DNA of 64,000 nucleotides, taken from the NCBI RefSeq assembly GCF_003675325.1, contig NZ_CP033073.1, forward strand, positions 992,001 through 1,056,000. Reading direction: 5' to 3'. This DNA comes from Streptomyces dangxiongensis. Lineage in GTDB: Bacteria > Actinomycetota > Actinomycetes > Streptomycetales > Streptomycetaceae. Position 1 is the stretch's first letter; each line of letters starts with the position of its first letter. This document shows positions 43,142 to 51,658 of this stretch, piece after piece. Both the position numbers and the translations under genes were made by a program. The notes below the pieces were generated by a model. It was given only the letters and a program-made list of their open reading frames with translations. It was not told the DNA's origin and ran no database searches.

Positions 43142-44091
43142 GACACCCCCTCCGTGGAGCTGCGCATCCTGTCGTAGCCGGAGACACGGACGACGATCAG
43201 CGAGACGACCGTGGCGGCGAGGACCAGGCAGAGGGCGATGGCCGAGCCGGCGCCGAAGTCGAAGCCCTTGAACGCCTTCTGGTACATGTAGTAGGCGCTG
43301 ATCGTGGTGTCGGTGCCCGGTCCGCCCTGGGTGAGGATGAGCACGGTCTCGAAGGTGGTGAGCCCGCCGACGATCATCAGGATCATCGAGGTGATCACCG
43401 AGGTGCGCAGTTGCGGCAGGGTGATGTGGAAGAACTGGCGGTAGCGCCCCGCGCCGTCGATCGCCGCCGCCTGGTACAGCACCTGCGGGACGGCACGGGC
43501 GGCGCCCTGGTAGATCAGCGTGTGGAACGGGGTGAACTGCCAGGTGCTGACGAAGGCCAGCACGCCGATGGCCGAGGCCTGCTCACCGAACAGGTTGCCG
43601 TCGCCGAACAGCCAGGTCATCCGCGCGGGGATGCCGAAGTTCGGGTCCAGCAGGGCCCGCCAGAGCACCGACACGGCGGTGGACGACAGCAGCAGCGGGA
43701 CGAAGTAGATCGCCGAGAGGACGGCGCGGTTGCGCTGGTGTCCGGCGGCCCAGACGCCGAGCACGATGCTCAGCGGGGTCTGGAGGGCCACACCCAGGGC
43801 GGTGAGCAGCAGGGTGAGCCAGATGCTCTTGATCATCACGGGGTCGTCGAGGATGCGCTGCCAGTTGTCCGTTCCGACGAACCGCGGCGACCCCAGGCCG
43901 TTCCAGCTCATGAAGGACAGCACCGCCACCATGATCAGCGGCACGATGGCGAAGAGGGCGAAGAACAGGGTGGCGGGCAGGGCCCAGAGGAAGCCGGGGC
44001 GCGTGCCCCGGGCGGTGTAGGGGGCTTCCGCCCGCCGGGCCTTTCCGGGGACCGGGGCGGCGGGCGGAGCGCTCGTTGTCTGTGTGGTCAT
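43138..44091 (-). CDS. bxlF: Xylooligosaccharide ABC permease, MalF type
   Basis: A 317-residue membrane protein, partner of the MalG-type permease. After a soluble N-terminus, 'GFLWALPATLFFALFAIVPL' starts the first membrane helix. The EAA-type loop is 'AAAIDGAGRYRQFFHITLPQ'. It starts seven bases after the binding-protein stop. Confidence 0.88.
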   Translation of the reverse strand: MTTQTTSAPPAAPVPGKARRAEAPYTARGTRPGFLWALPATLFFALFAIVPLIMVAVLSFMSWNGLGSPRFVGTDNWQRILDDPVMIKSIWLTLLLTALGVALQTPLSIVLGVWAAGHQRNRAVLSAIYFVPLLLSSTAVSVLWRALLDPNFGIPARMTWLFGDGNLFGEQASAIGVLAFVSTWQFTPFHTLIYQGAARAVPQVLYQAAAIDGAGRYRQFFHITLPQLRTSVITSMILMIVGGLTTFETVLILTQGGPGTDTTISAYYMYQKAFKGFDFGAGSAIALCLVLAATVVSLIVVRVSGYDRMRSSTEGVS

Positions 44092-44098
44092 GAGCGGT

Positions 44099-45400
44099 TC
44101 ACTCGGCCGGGAGGGCCTGCATGGCCTTGATGAAGCCGTCGGTGTCGAGCTGCCCGTCGAAGAACTGCTGGACGGCCTGGTGGATGGGCGTCATGGCCGA
44201 CGGCGGGTACGCCTGGTCCCAGGAGAGCTGGAACGACTTCGCCTTGGCGACGAGGCCGTACTGGAAGCGGGAGTAGGCGGGGCTGGCCGACGTGCCGAGG
44301 AACCGCGGCGTGTTCGTGGTGGTCGGCAGGTTGCCGATGGCGAGCTGCGCCTTGACGAACTGGTCGGAGTACATCAGCTTCAGGAACCGGGCGACCGCCT
44401 CGGGGTGCTCGGTCTTCTTCAGCACCGAATAGAAGTTGTTGGTGTTGCCGACGACGTCGGACGGGTCGCCCTTGCCGCCGGGAACGGCCGGGAACGAGGT
44501 GTAGCCCAGGCCCTCGGCGGCGAAGTCCTTGGCGTCCTGCTGCTGCTGCGCGTAGTACCAGGAGCCCATCAGCTCGAAGCCGGCCTTGCCCTGGGCCACC
44601 AGCGCGGGCGAGGCGCCGTTGGTGTACTTCACGGAGTCGTAGTTCTTGCCGAAGGCGCCGGCGTCGACCAGCTCGCGGAGCATGCCGAGCGCCTTGCGGC
44701 TGTCCGCGCTCGCCCAGGCGTCCTTGTCTCCGTCCAGGGCCTTCTGGAACAGCTCATGGCCGGCGACGCGGTCGTAGACGTACTCGAACCACATGAGCGT
44801 CGGCCACTGGTCGCCGCCGCCGAGGGCGATGGGGGTGACGCCCTGGGACTTGAGCTTCTTGACGGCGTCGATCAGCTGGTTCCAGGTCTCGGGCCGGTCC
44901 ACGTTCGCCTTGTGGAGGACGTCCTTGTTGTGGAACAGCAGGACGGGCTGGGTACCGCGCATCGGGACGCCGTAGGGCTTGCCGTCGACGACGGCGCTGT
45001 TGTAGACGGCGGGCAGGAACTTGTCGTCCAGGTTCGGGTCCTTCTTCACGAAGTCGTCCAGCGGCATCAGCAGCCCGGCCTTCACGAACGGCTGGATGCT
45101 GCCGCCGCCCCAGTTGAAGAAGACGTCCGGCGCCTGCGGTGTGTTGATGATCGTCTGGAGCTTCTGCTGGTAGTCGGCGCCGGGAATGGTGTCGAGGACG
45201 GCCTTGACGTCCGAGGTCCTGTTGAAGGTGTCGACGATCCGCTTCTCGACCTTGTTGCTGGCGTCCCCGTAGACCAGCACGTGGATCCTGCCGTCGTCCG
45301 AGGAACCTCCCCCGCTGTTTCCGCAGCCGGCGAGGCTCGCCGCCAGGGCGAGCGTCGCACCGCCGGCGAGCACCCGAGGCATCCGTGTACGCATGGTCAT
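44099..45400 (-). CDS. bxlE: Extracellular xylooligosaccharide-binding lipoprotein
   Basis: A 433-residue family-1 solute-binding protein. Signal peptide with lipobox 'LAGC' (Cys26); the mature core contains 'IHVLVYGDASNKVEKRIVDT' and 'PDVFFNWGGGSIQPFVKAG'. First gene of the operon; its promoter and a perfect CGAAACTTTCG operator lie directly upstream. Binding of xylobiose and related sugars is inferred from the bxl gene order and operator. Confidence 0.88.
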   Translation of the reverse strand: MTMRTRMPRVLAGGATLALAASLAGCGNSGGGSSDDGRIHVLVYGDASNKVEKRIVDTFNRTSDVKAVLDTIPGADYQQKLQTIINTPQAPDVFFNWGGGSIQPFVKAGLLMPLDDFVKKDPNLDDKFLPAVYNSAVVDGKPYGVPMRGTQPVLLFHNKDVLHKANVDRPETWNQLIDAVKKLKSQGVTPIALGGGDQWPTLMWFEYVYDRVAGHELFQKALDGDKDAWASADSRKALGMLRELVDAGAFGKNYDSVKYTNGASPALVAQGKAGFELMGSWYYAQQQQDAKDFAAEGLGYTSFPAVPGGKGDPSDVVGNTNNFYSVLKKTEHPEAVARFLKLMYSDQFVKAQLAIGNLPTTTNTPRFLGTSASPAYSRFQYGLVAKAKSFQLSWDQAYPPSAMTPIHQAVQQFFDGQLDTDGFIKAMQALPAE

Positions 45401-45407
45401 CCGCCTT

Positions 45408-45420
45408 CCGAAAGTTTCGG
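45408..45420. promoter_or_regulatory. BxlR-type operator (CCGAAAGTTTCGG)
   Basis: On the minus strand this is CCGAAACTTTCGG and contains CGAAACTTTCG, the known BxlR/xylan-regulon motif of Streptomyces. It lies between the transcription start and the binding-protein ribosome site; a further CCGAAAG half-site is at 45429. Confidence 0.75.
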
Positions 45421-45447
45421 TAATAGAGCCGAAAGTCCTGCGGCTGG

Positions 45448-45477
45448 ACAGTAGGAGCAGACCGAAGAATCGGTCAA
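45448..45477 (-). promoter_or_regulatory. Promoter of the bxl operon
   Basis: Minus strand: -35 TTGACC (45477-45472), 18-base spacer, -10 TACTGT (45453-45448). The operator sits just downstream of the expected start site, so a bound repressor would block elongation or initiation. Confidence 0.5.
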
Positions 45478-45516
45478 CGGTCGTGCACGCACGCGGCCAA
45501 ACCGTTATCGGACGGC

Positions 45517-46560
45517 ATGCCTTATGCTGCGGCCATGGGCGCAGATGACGAGGTCGGCCGCAGAGTGACCCTGGCAGCCGTGGCCAGAGAGGCCGGCGTC
45601 TCCCTTCCGACAGTTTCGAAAGTCCTCAACGGTCGTTCGGATGTCTCCCCCGCAACCCGCGACAAGGTCGAACGCCTGCTGGAGGCTCACGGCTACCGCC
45701 GGCGCACCCCCGGACCGCCGCCGGCCCCGCTCATCGAGATCGTCTTCCACGAACTGGAGAGCGTCTGGGCGATGGAGCTGATCCGGGGCGTGGAGAACGT
45801 CGCCCAGCGCAGCGGCGCGACCGTCGCGCTCACGGAGAGCGGGACACGGCAGGCACCCGGACCCGAATGGATCGACGGAGTCCTGCGCCGCCGGCCCCTG
45901 GGAGTGCTGCTGGTCTTCTCCACCGTGCCGGAGGCCGTGAAGAGGCGGCTGCGGTCCCGGGCCATCCCGTTCGTCATCGTGGACCCGGCCGGCGATCCCG
46001 ATCCCGACGTACCCTCCGTCGGTTCGGCCAACTGGGCCGGCGGGCTGGCCGCCACCCGCCACCTCACCGACCAGGGACACGAACGCGTCGCCATCATCAC
46101 CGGGCCCGAGGACCTGATGTGCTCGCTGGCCCGGCTGGACGGGTACCGCTCGGCGCTGGCGATGGCGGGGCTGGCGCCGGACCCGCGGCTGGTGCGCTTC
46201 GGCGACTTCCACGTCCAGGGCGGCTACGAGCACGCCCTGGACCTGCTGCGCCGCCCCGACCGGCCCACGGCGATCTTCGCCGGCAGCGACCTGCAGGCGC
46301 TGGGCGTCCTGGAGGCGGCCCGGGTGCTGGGCCTGAGCGTGCCGCGGGAACTGTCGGTGGTGGGGTACGACGACGTACCGCCGGCCCGGTGGTCGAGCCC
46401 GCCCCTCACCACCGTGCAGCAGCCGCTGCGGCGCATGGCCGAGGAAGCGGCCCGGATGCTGCTGCGGCCCGCGGATCCCCGCAAGGCCGCCCTGCGGATC
46501 GAGCTGGCCACGCATCTGGTGGTGAGGCAGAGCACCGCCGCGCCGCCCACGCCGGACTGA
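45517..46560 (+). CDS. bxlR: LacI-family repressor of the xylan/xylobiose regulon
   Basis: A 347-residue LacI/GalR protein. HTH 'LAAVAREAGVSLPTVSKVLN' is at residues 18-37, followed by a periplasmic-binding-like effector domain ('LGVLLVFSTVPEAVKRRL', 'GHERVAIITGPEDLMC'). It is divergent from the bxl transport operon, whose operator matches the BxlR motif. The xylanase promoter at 49.8 kb carries related sites. ATG 45517 is chosen; ATG 45535 would remove six residues. Confidence 0.85.
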   Translation: MPYAAAMGADDEVGRRVTLAAVAREAGVSLPTVSKVLNGRSDVSPATRDKVERLLEAHGYRRRTPGPPPAPLIEIVFHELESVWAMELIRGVENVAQRSGATVALTESGTRQAPGPEWIDGVLRRRPLGVLLVFSTVPEAVKRRLRSRAIPFVIVDPAGDPDPDVPSVGSANWAGGLAATRHLTDQGHERVAIITGPEDLMCSLARLDGYRSALAMAGLAPDPRLVRFGDFHVQGGYEHALDLLRRPDRPTAIFAGSDLQALGVLEAARVLGLSVPRELSVVGYDDVPPARWSSPPLTTVQQPLRRMAEEAARMLLRPADPRKAALRIELATHLVVRQSTAAPPTPD

Positions 46561-46719
46561 ACACGCACCCCGCGCCCCGCACCGCCCGCGGAGAACGCGG
46601 CCCGGAAGAGACGCGGCCAGCGCCGCCCACACAGACACGCGGCCCGGGGCGAGCCGGCCCCCACCGCCCGCGAACCGCGTCCGGGCGGACGCGGTCCGCG
46701 CCGGCAGCAGGAGGCAGGC

Positions 46720-48108
46720 GTGGTTCGCGTGCCGGCGGGGACACGGATCGACATGTCGATAGCGAGAGAACAGGCACCGGAGACCGCCTCGGGCGGCCCC
46801 GCACTCAAGCAGGCCCTCACCACCCCCCTGCTGTACTTCTTCATCCTCGGCGACGTCCTGGGCGCCGGCGTGTACGTGCTGGTCGGCCAGATCGCCTCCG
46901 ACGTGGGCGGAGCGGTGTGGGCACCACTGCTCGTCGCCCTCGTCCTGGCGATGCTGACCGCGGCCTCGTACGCCGAGCTGGCCACGAAGTACCCCCGGGC
47001 GGGCGGCGCCTCCCACTACGCCACGCGGGCGTTCGGCCCGTTCGCCGGTTTCCTGGCCGGCTTCTGCATGCTGGCCGCCGGCATCGTCTCGGTCGCCGCC
47101 CTGGCCCGGGGCTTCGGCGGGGACTACCTGTCGGCCTTCGTGTCCCTGCCCGTGGGCCTCGTCGCCGTGGTGTTCCTCGCCCTGCTCGCCCTGCTCAACG
47201 CGCGCGGCATCAAGGAGTCGACCCGGGCGAACGCCGTCGCCACCGTCATCGAGGTGGGCGGGCTGGTCCTCATCGTGGTCCTCGGCGCCTGGCTGCTGCT
47301 GCGCGGCGACGGCGACCCCGGGCGGCTCACCCGGCTCGGCACCGCGGACAAGGGCGCCGCCACCGCCCTCCTCAGCGGCTCGGTGCTGGCCTACTACTCG
47401 TTCGTCGGGTTCGAGACCTCCGTGAACGTCGCCGAGGAGACCCGCGACCCGCGCCGCTCCTACCCCCGGGCCCTGTTCGGCGCCCTGGCCACCGCCGGTG
47501 CCGTCTACGTCCTGGTGGGCATCGCCGCCTCCGCGGCGGTACCGACCGGCCGGCTCGTCGCCTCCAGCGGCCCGCTGCTGGAGGTCGTCAAGGAGGCGGG
47601 CGGCGTCCCCGTCCGCCTCTTCAGCGCGATCGCTCTCGTCGCCGTCGCCAACGGCGCCCTCCTGACCGGCATCATGGCCTCCCGGCTCGCCTTCGGCATG
47701 GCCCGCGACGGGCTGCTCCCCGCGCCCCTGGCCGCGGTCCTGCCGGGCCGCCGCACCCCGTGGGCCGCGATCGCGGCGACCACCGTCCCGGCGATGGTCC
47801 TCGCCCTGACCGGGAGCGTCGCCACACTGGCGTCCACCCTGGTCCTGCTGCTGCTCGTGGTCTTCCTCATGGTCAACATCGCCGTACTCGTACTGCGCCG
47901 CGACCCGGGCGAGGAGCGGCACTTCCGGGCCCCGACGGTCCTGCCCGTGCTGGGCGCGGCCTCCTGCGTCCTGCTCGCCACGCAGATCGAGGGCCGGGTG
48001 TGGCTGCGGGGGCTGGTCGTGCTCGCCGTCGGCGCGTTGCTCGGCGCGGTCACTGCCGTTCGCGGTGCCCGTCGTCCGCGGGCGAAGGCGGCCGGAAGCA
48101 GGCGATGA
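46720..48108 (+). CDS. APC-superfamily amino acid permease
   Basis: A 462-residue transporter with about 12 hydrophobic segments. The first helix is 'YFFILGDVLGAGVYVLVGQI', and 'STRANAVATVIEVGGLVLIV' and 'SFVGFETSVNVAEETRDP' match the cationic amino-acid transporter-like branch. GTG 46720 has GGAGG five bases upstream. Its 3' end overlaps the convergent anti-sigma-like gene by 59 bases. Substrate unknown. Confidence 0.85.
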   Translation: MVRVPAGTRIDMSIAREQAPETASGGPALKQALTTPLLYFFILGDVLGAGVYVLVGQIASDVGGAVWAPLLVALVLAMLTAASYAELATKYPRAGGASHYATRAFGPFAGFLAGFCMLAAGIVSVAALARGFGGDYLSAFVSLPVGLVAVVFLALLALLNARGIKESTRANAVATVIEVGGLVLIVVLGAWLLLRGDGDPGRLTRLGTADKGAATALLSGSVLAYYSFVGFETSVNVAEETRDPRRSYPRALFGALATAGAVYVLVGIAASAAVPTGRLVASSGPLLEVVKEAGGVPVRLFSAIALVAVANGALLTGIMASRLAFGMARDGLLPAPLAAVLPGRRTPWAAIAATTVPAMVLALTGSVATLASTLVLLLLVVFLMVNIAVLVLRRDPGEERHFRAPTVLPVLGAASCVLLATQIEGRVWLRGLVVLAVGALLGAVTAVRGARRPRAKAAGSRR

Positions 48109-48490
48109 CGGTCTTGCCGTGCGGGCAGGGCCGGGCCTCCCAGCTCTCGGCCAGGGCGTTCATCAGGAGGATGCCCCCCCCGCCCGGCTGGAGGGTGTCG
48201 GGCTGCCGGGGCGCCGGCAGCTCGGGCGACGTGTCGTGCACCGCGATGTGCAGGCACTCGCTGTCCCAGGACATCACCAGTTGCGCGGTGCTGTGCGCGT
48301 GGATCTGGGCGTTGGTGACCAGCTCGGACACGACCAGCAGCACGTCGTCCGCCGTTTCGTCGGCGGCGTCCGTCCAGCCCAGCTCGTCCAGATGGGACCG
48401 CGCCCAGTCACGTGCCGTCTTGACCTGGCTGTTGAGCGGCAGTGAGCGTGCCCAGCCCACCGCGCGAAGCGAACGTCCGTCCACGATCAT
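48050..48490 (-). CDS. RsbW-like ATP-binding protein (HATPase_c)
   Basis: A 146-residue GHKL ATPase: N-box 'LLVVSELVTNAQIHA' near residue 50, 'LHIAVHDTSPELP' (G1) near 80 and 'GGGGILLMNALAESW' (G2) near 103. It probably binds and restrains a sigma factor or acts on an anti-sigma antagonist. It is divergent from the GAF-ANTAR gene and convergent with the permease, whose last 59 bases it overlaps. Confidence 0.85.
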   Translation of the reverse strand: MIVDGRSLRAVGWARSLPLNSQVKTARDWARSHLDELGWTDAADETADDVLLVVSELVTNAQIHAHSTAQLVMSWDSECLHIAVHDTSPELPAPRQPDTLQPGGGGILLMNALAESWEARPCPHGKTVIACFRPPSPADDGHRERQ

Positions 48491-48709
48491 CCTTGTCTGT
48501 GCCTACTCGGCCGTCTCTGTCTGTCGGCCTACCGGCTACCCGCATACCGGCCCGGTACCGCAGCGGCGTGCCGACCGCCGGGCCGGGTACTCCGTGGGCA
48601 TGGTCTGTCCTCGTCAGCCGGCGCCCTCGTCGCGCCGCGGGTTTCCCCGGTCCGTCCCGTGCGCGGCGCGCGCCCTCACCGCTCGTCGCCGCGGGTCGCG
48701 GAGGGCCGG

Positions 48710-49423
48710 ATGACGCCCGATGTGACGAAGGCGGTGCGGATGGTCGCGGAGGCCGCGGACGGCGCACTCCTGACGGAGGTCCCCCAGCGGGTGTGCGCGG
48801 CGGTGTCCGAGGGACTCGGGATGGACGGCGCCACCCTGTCACTGCTCACCGACACACCCTCGCGCCAGCTCCTCGCCGCCTCGAACGACGCCGCGCTGGT
48901 GCTGGAGGAGATCCAGTTCACCGTGCTGGAAGGGCCGTGCATCACCGCGGCGCACCTGGGTGAGCCCGTGGCGGTGGACGAGCTGCGCGGCGCGGTGACG
49001 CCCTGGCCGCTGTTCGGGGCCGCCATGCGGGAGAAATTGCCGCAGGTGGAGTCGGTGTACGCACTGCCCGTCTTCTTCGGCGACTACGTCCTCGGCTCCG
49101 TCGACCTGCTCGCGCTGCGCCCCCACGCCCTCGACGAGGAGGCTCTGGAGCGGGCGTCCGCCGTGGCCGACGCGGTGGCGGCGGCGCTCCTGCCCACCCG
49201 GAACGTGATCATCACCGGGGACCGGGCCCCGGCGTGGGAACCGGTCGATGTCGTCCGCGCACACTGGTTCGACACCGCGCGCGCCGTCGGCGCCCTGGCG
49301 GCCACCCGGGCACTGACCCCGGAGAACGCGCTGGCCCTCATGCGCGCCGAGGCCTTCCGCACGGGCAGGTCACTGGCCGACATCACCCGGGACATCCTGC
49401 GCGAGTCCCCCGGCACACCGTAG
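48710..49423 (+). CDS. GAF and ANTAR domain protein
   Basis: A 237-residue cytoplasmic sensor. The GAF domain spans about 10-165 ('LVLEEIQFTVLEGPCITAA'). The C-terminal helical ANTAR-type segment, about 185-235 ('ARAVGALAATRALTPENALA'), belongs to a family that binds RNA hairpins to prevent termination. The ATG at 48710 has GGAGGG upstream. The RNA target is unknown; no tandem hairpins are evident nearby. Confidence 0.8.
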   Translation: MTPDVTKAVRMVAEAADGALLTEVPQRVCAAVSEGLGMDGATLSLLTDTPSRQLLAASNDAALVLEEIQFTVLEGPCITAAHLGEPVAVDELRGAVTPWPLFGAAMREKLPQVESVYALPVFFGDYVLGSVDLLALRPHALDEEALERASAVADAVAAALLPTRNVIITGDRAPAWEPVDVVRAHWFDTARAVGALAATRALTPENALALMRAEAFRTGRSLADITRDILRESPGTP

Positions 49424-49748
49424 TCACGCGCCCGGCCCGACCCGACCCGTACGACGCCCGAACCGGCCCCTGTTCCTGGGCCGGCCCTGCTCAAGAGCGC
49501 TTCGAAACATTCGGTTCACACGTCGAGCATTGCGACAAGGCAGGCAGCCGCACCCCCTCCGTCAACCGCCGAGACGCAGGCCGGGTACGACCCCGCGCAC
49601 GCGCCCCGCGAAGAGTCGCCGGAGGTCGCGCGCCCGCGAAGATCGGCCTGACAGCCCAGCAAGCGGGGCACCCGGGCCCTCACCAGCTCCCAACGGGCGC
49701 ACCGGAAGCCGACCGACTCTTTCGTCACCGCGCCCCGGAGAACCCGGT
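49424..49748. other. Intergenic region without visible genes
   Basis: About 325 bases between the GAF-ANTAR stop and the xylanase operators. Only weak open frames with poor codon bias are present; no RNA gene or strong hairpin is seen. The full gap runs to 49972 and includes the regulatory sites listed next. Confidence 0.5.
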
Positions 49749-49770
49749 CGAAGTTTCGATGAAGTTTCGG
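49749..49770. promoter_or_regulatory. Tandem BxlR-like operators upstream of the xylanase
   Basis: CGAAGTTTCG (49749-49758) and GAAGTTTCGG (49761-49770) are close to the bxl operator CCGAAAGTTTCGG; a GTTTCGGG half-site follows at 49791. They lie directly before the -35 box. Confidence 0.6.
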
Positions 49771-49781
49771 AAACGGACGCA

Positions 49782-49811
49782 TTGACCGCCGTTTCGGGCC
49801 GGGCGCATACT
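49782..49811 (+). promoter_or_regulatory. Promoter of the xylanase-esterase operon
   Basis: -35 TTGACC (49782-49787), 18-base spacer, -10 CATACT (49806-49811). The predicted 5' UTR is about 155 bases. Confidence 0.5.
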
Positions 49812-49868
49812 CTCCAGCAATCGAGCCCTCCCCCTGTTTCCCCAGCGCCGGTCGGCCCCACCTGTCAC

Positions 49869-49886
49869 ATGGCATGTACATGCCAT
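49869..49886. repeat. 18-bp perfect palindrome in the xylanase 5' UTR
   Basis: ATGGCATGTACATGCCAT, about 90 bases before the xylanase start. It could be a second operator or an RNA hairpin. Confidence 0.5.
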
Positions 49887-49972
49887 TACTGCTTGCCGTT
49901 GCCGCATGCCCGAGCGGCCGTCAGCGGATGACCGTCGCACTCATTCAGCACTCACCAGGAGGAAGCATCCCC

Positions 49973-50662
49973 ATGGACAACGCCCTCGACCGCCCGATGA
50001 GCCGCAGGGGCTTCATCAACCGCGCCGGCGCCCTGGCGCTGGCGACGTCCGCGTCCGGGCTGCTGCTGCCCGGCACCGCGCACGCGGCCACGACCATCAC
50101 CACCAACCAGACCGGCACCAACAACGGCTTCTACTACTCGTTCTGGACCGACGGCGGCGGATCGGTCTCCATGACCCTCGGGTCCGGCGGCAACTACAGC
50201 ACCTCGTGGACGAACTGCGGCAACTTCGTCGCGGGCAAGGGCTGGAGCAACGGCGGGCGCAGGAACGTGCAGTACTCGGGCAGCTTCAACCCGTCCGGCA
50301 ACGGCTACCTGGCGCTGTACGGATGGACGTCGAACCCGCTCGTGGAGTACTACATCGTCGACAACTGGGGCACCTACCGGCCCACCGGCACCTACAAGGG
50401 CACGGTCACCAGCGACGGCGGCACCTACGACGTCTACCAGACGACGCGGTACAACGCCCCCTCCGTGGAAGGCACCAGGACCTTCAACCAGTACTGGAGC
50501 GTGCGGCAGTCGAAGCGGACGGGCGGAACCATCACCACCGGCAACCACTTCGACGCCTGGGCCCGCTACGGCATGCGGCTGGGCAGCTTCAGCTACTACA
50601 TGATCCTCGCCACCGAGGGATACCAGAGCAGCGGGAACTCCAACATCACGGTGAGCGGCTGA
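49973..50662 (+). CDS. xlnB: Secreted GH11 endo-1,4-beta-xylanase
   Basis: A 229-residue enzyme. Tat signal peptide '[20 protein letters not shown]' to AHA (about residue 38), then a GH11 jelly roll. Nucleophile Glu125 is in '[12 protein letters not shown]' and acid/base Glu215 in '[11 protein letters not shown]'. It has the catalytic domain only, with no cellulose- or xylan-binding module. ATG 49973 follows AGGAGG. With the downstream esterase it forms the xlnB-axeA pair known from Streptomyces, and its promoter carries BxlR-like sites. Confidence 0.93.
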   Translation: MDNALDRPMSRRGFINRAGALALATSASGLLLPGTAHAATTITTNQTGTNNGFYYSFWTDGGGSVSMTLGSGGNYSTSWTNCGNFVAGKGWSNGGRRNVQYSGSFNPSGNGYLALYGWTSNPLVEYYIVDNWGTYRPTGTYKGTVTSDGGTYDVYQTTRYNAPSVEGTRTFNQYWSVRQSKRTGGTITTGNHFDAWARYGMRLGSFSYYMILATEGYQSSGNSNITVSG

Positions 50663-50733
50663 GCGCCCCCGTCCGCCCGACCGCCGCTCCCCCCGCCGCG
50701 GTCACGCCGCCCCCACGAGGAGGACCCACCCGC

Positions 50734-51417
50734 ATGCGCGCCGCACACCGCCCCCTGCTGACCGCACTGGCCGTCGCCGCGACGGCCGTGGCCGGCACCG
50801 TCACCGCCGCCGTCGACACCACCCCGGCGCACGCCGCAGGCTGCACCGGATACGTCGGACTCACCTTCGACGACGGCCCGTCCAACGCCCAGACCCCGGC
50901 CCTGCTCAACGCCCTGCGGCAGAACGGCCTGCGGGCCACCATGTTCAACGAGGGCCGGTACGCCGCCGCCTACCCGGCCCAGGTCCGGGCCGAGGCAGCC
51001 GCCGGCATGTGGATCGGCAACCACAGCTACACCCACCCCCACCTCACCCAGCAGAGCCAGGCACAGATCGACTCCGAGGTGTCGCGCACCCAGCAGGCGA
51101 TCGCCGCGGCCGGCGGCGGTACGCCGAAACTGTTCCGCCCGCCCTACGGCGAGACCAACGCCACGCTCCAGGCGGTCGAGGCCAAGTACGGCCTGACCCA
51201 GATCGTCTGGGACGTGGACTCGCAGGACTGGAACGGCGCGAGCACCGACGCGATCGTGCAGGCCGTGTCCCGGCTGGCCAACGGCCAGCTCATCCTCATG
51301 CACGAATGGCCCGCCAACACGCTCGCCGCGATCCCGCGCATCCCTCAGACGCTGGCGGGCAAGGGCCTGTGCGCCGGCCGGATCTCCCCACAGACCGGCC
51401 GAGCCGTGGCACCCTGA
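50734..51417 (+). CDS. axeA: Secreted CE4 acetylxylan esterase (polysaccharide deacetylase)
   Basis: A 227-residue enzyme with a Sec signal peptide to AHA (about residue 34). NodB motif 1 'TFDDGPS' has the catalytic and metal-binding pair Asp46/Asp47, and motif 2 'HSYTH' holds metal ligands His97 and His101. 'RPPYGETNA' and 'VDSQDWN' follow. It removes acetyl groups from xylan so that the xylanase can act. S. lividans AxeA carries an extra binding module; here the protein stops after the catalytic domain. Good ribosome site GAGGAGGA. Confidence 0.9.
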   Translation: MRAAHRPLLTALAVAATAVAGTVTAAVDTTPAHAAGCTGYVGLTFDDGPSNAQTPALLNALRQNGLRATMFNEGRYAAAYPAQVRAEAAAGMWIGNHSYTHPHLTQQSQAQIDSEVSRTQQAIAAAGGGTPKLFRPPYGETNATLQAVEAKYGLTQIVWDVDSQDWNGASTDAIVQAVSRLANGQLILMHEWPANTLAAIPRIPQTLAGKGLCAGRISPQTGRAVAP

Positions 51418-51435
51418 CCGCGATCCCCCACTCGG

Positions 51436-51484
51436 CACGACGAAGCCCCGGCGCACGGGCGTTCGCCGCCCGGGCTCCGTCGTG
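51436..51484 (+). terminator. Terminator of the xylanase operon
   Basis: A 16-base stem with two mismatches (CACGACG...GCCCCGG paired to CCCGGGC...CGTCGTG), 18 bases after the esterase stop. Confidence 0.5.
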
Positions 51485-51658
51485 TCAGCGGGTGGCCGGG
51501 GTACACCCGTAGGGGTGGTGGTGGGACCACCCCGATCCGGTGCTCAGGCCCAGGGACCGCGCGCCCCGGGAACGGCAGGCTTCAGGGGCCGGCGGGCAGG
51601 AGCAGCAGCTCATGGCCGCCGGCGCCGAACCGGCCGTACCGAGAACTCGGGGGATCCC

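Noticed and set aside
49874..49972. Start of the xylanase at ATG 49874
   Set aside because: It would add 33 unrelated residues ahead of a good Tat signal; ATG 49973 has AGGAGG and fits GH11 precursors.
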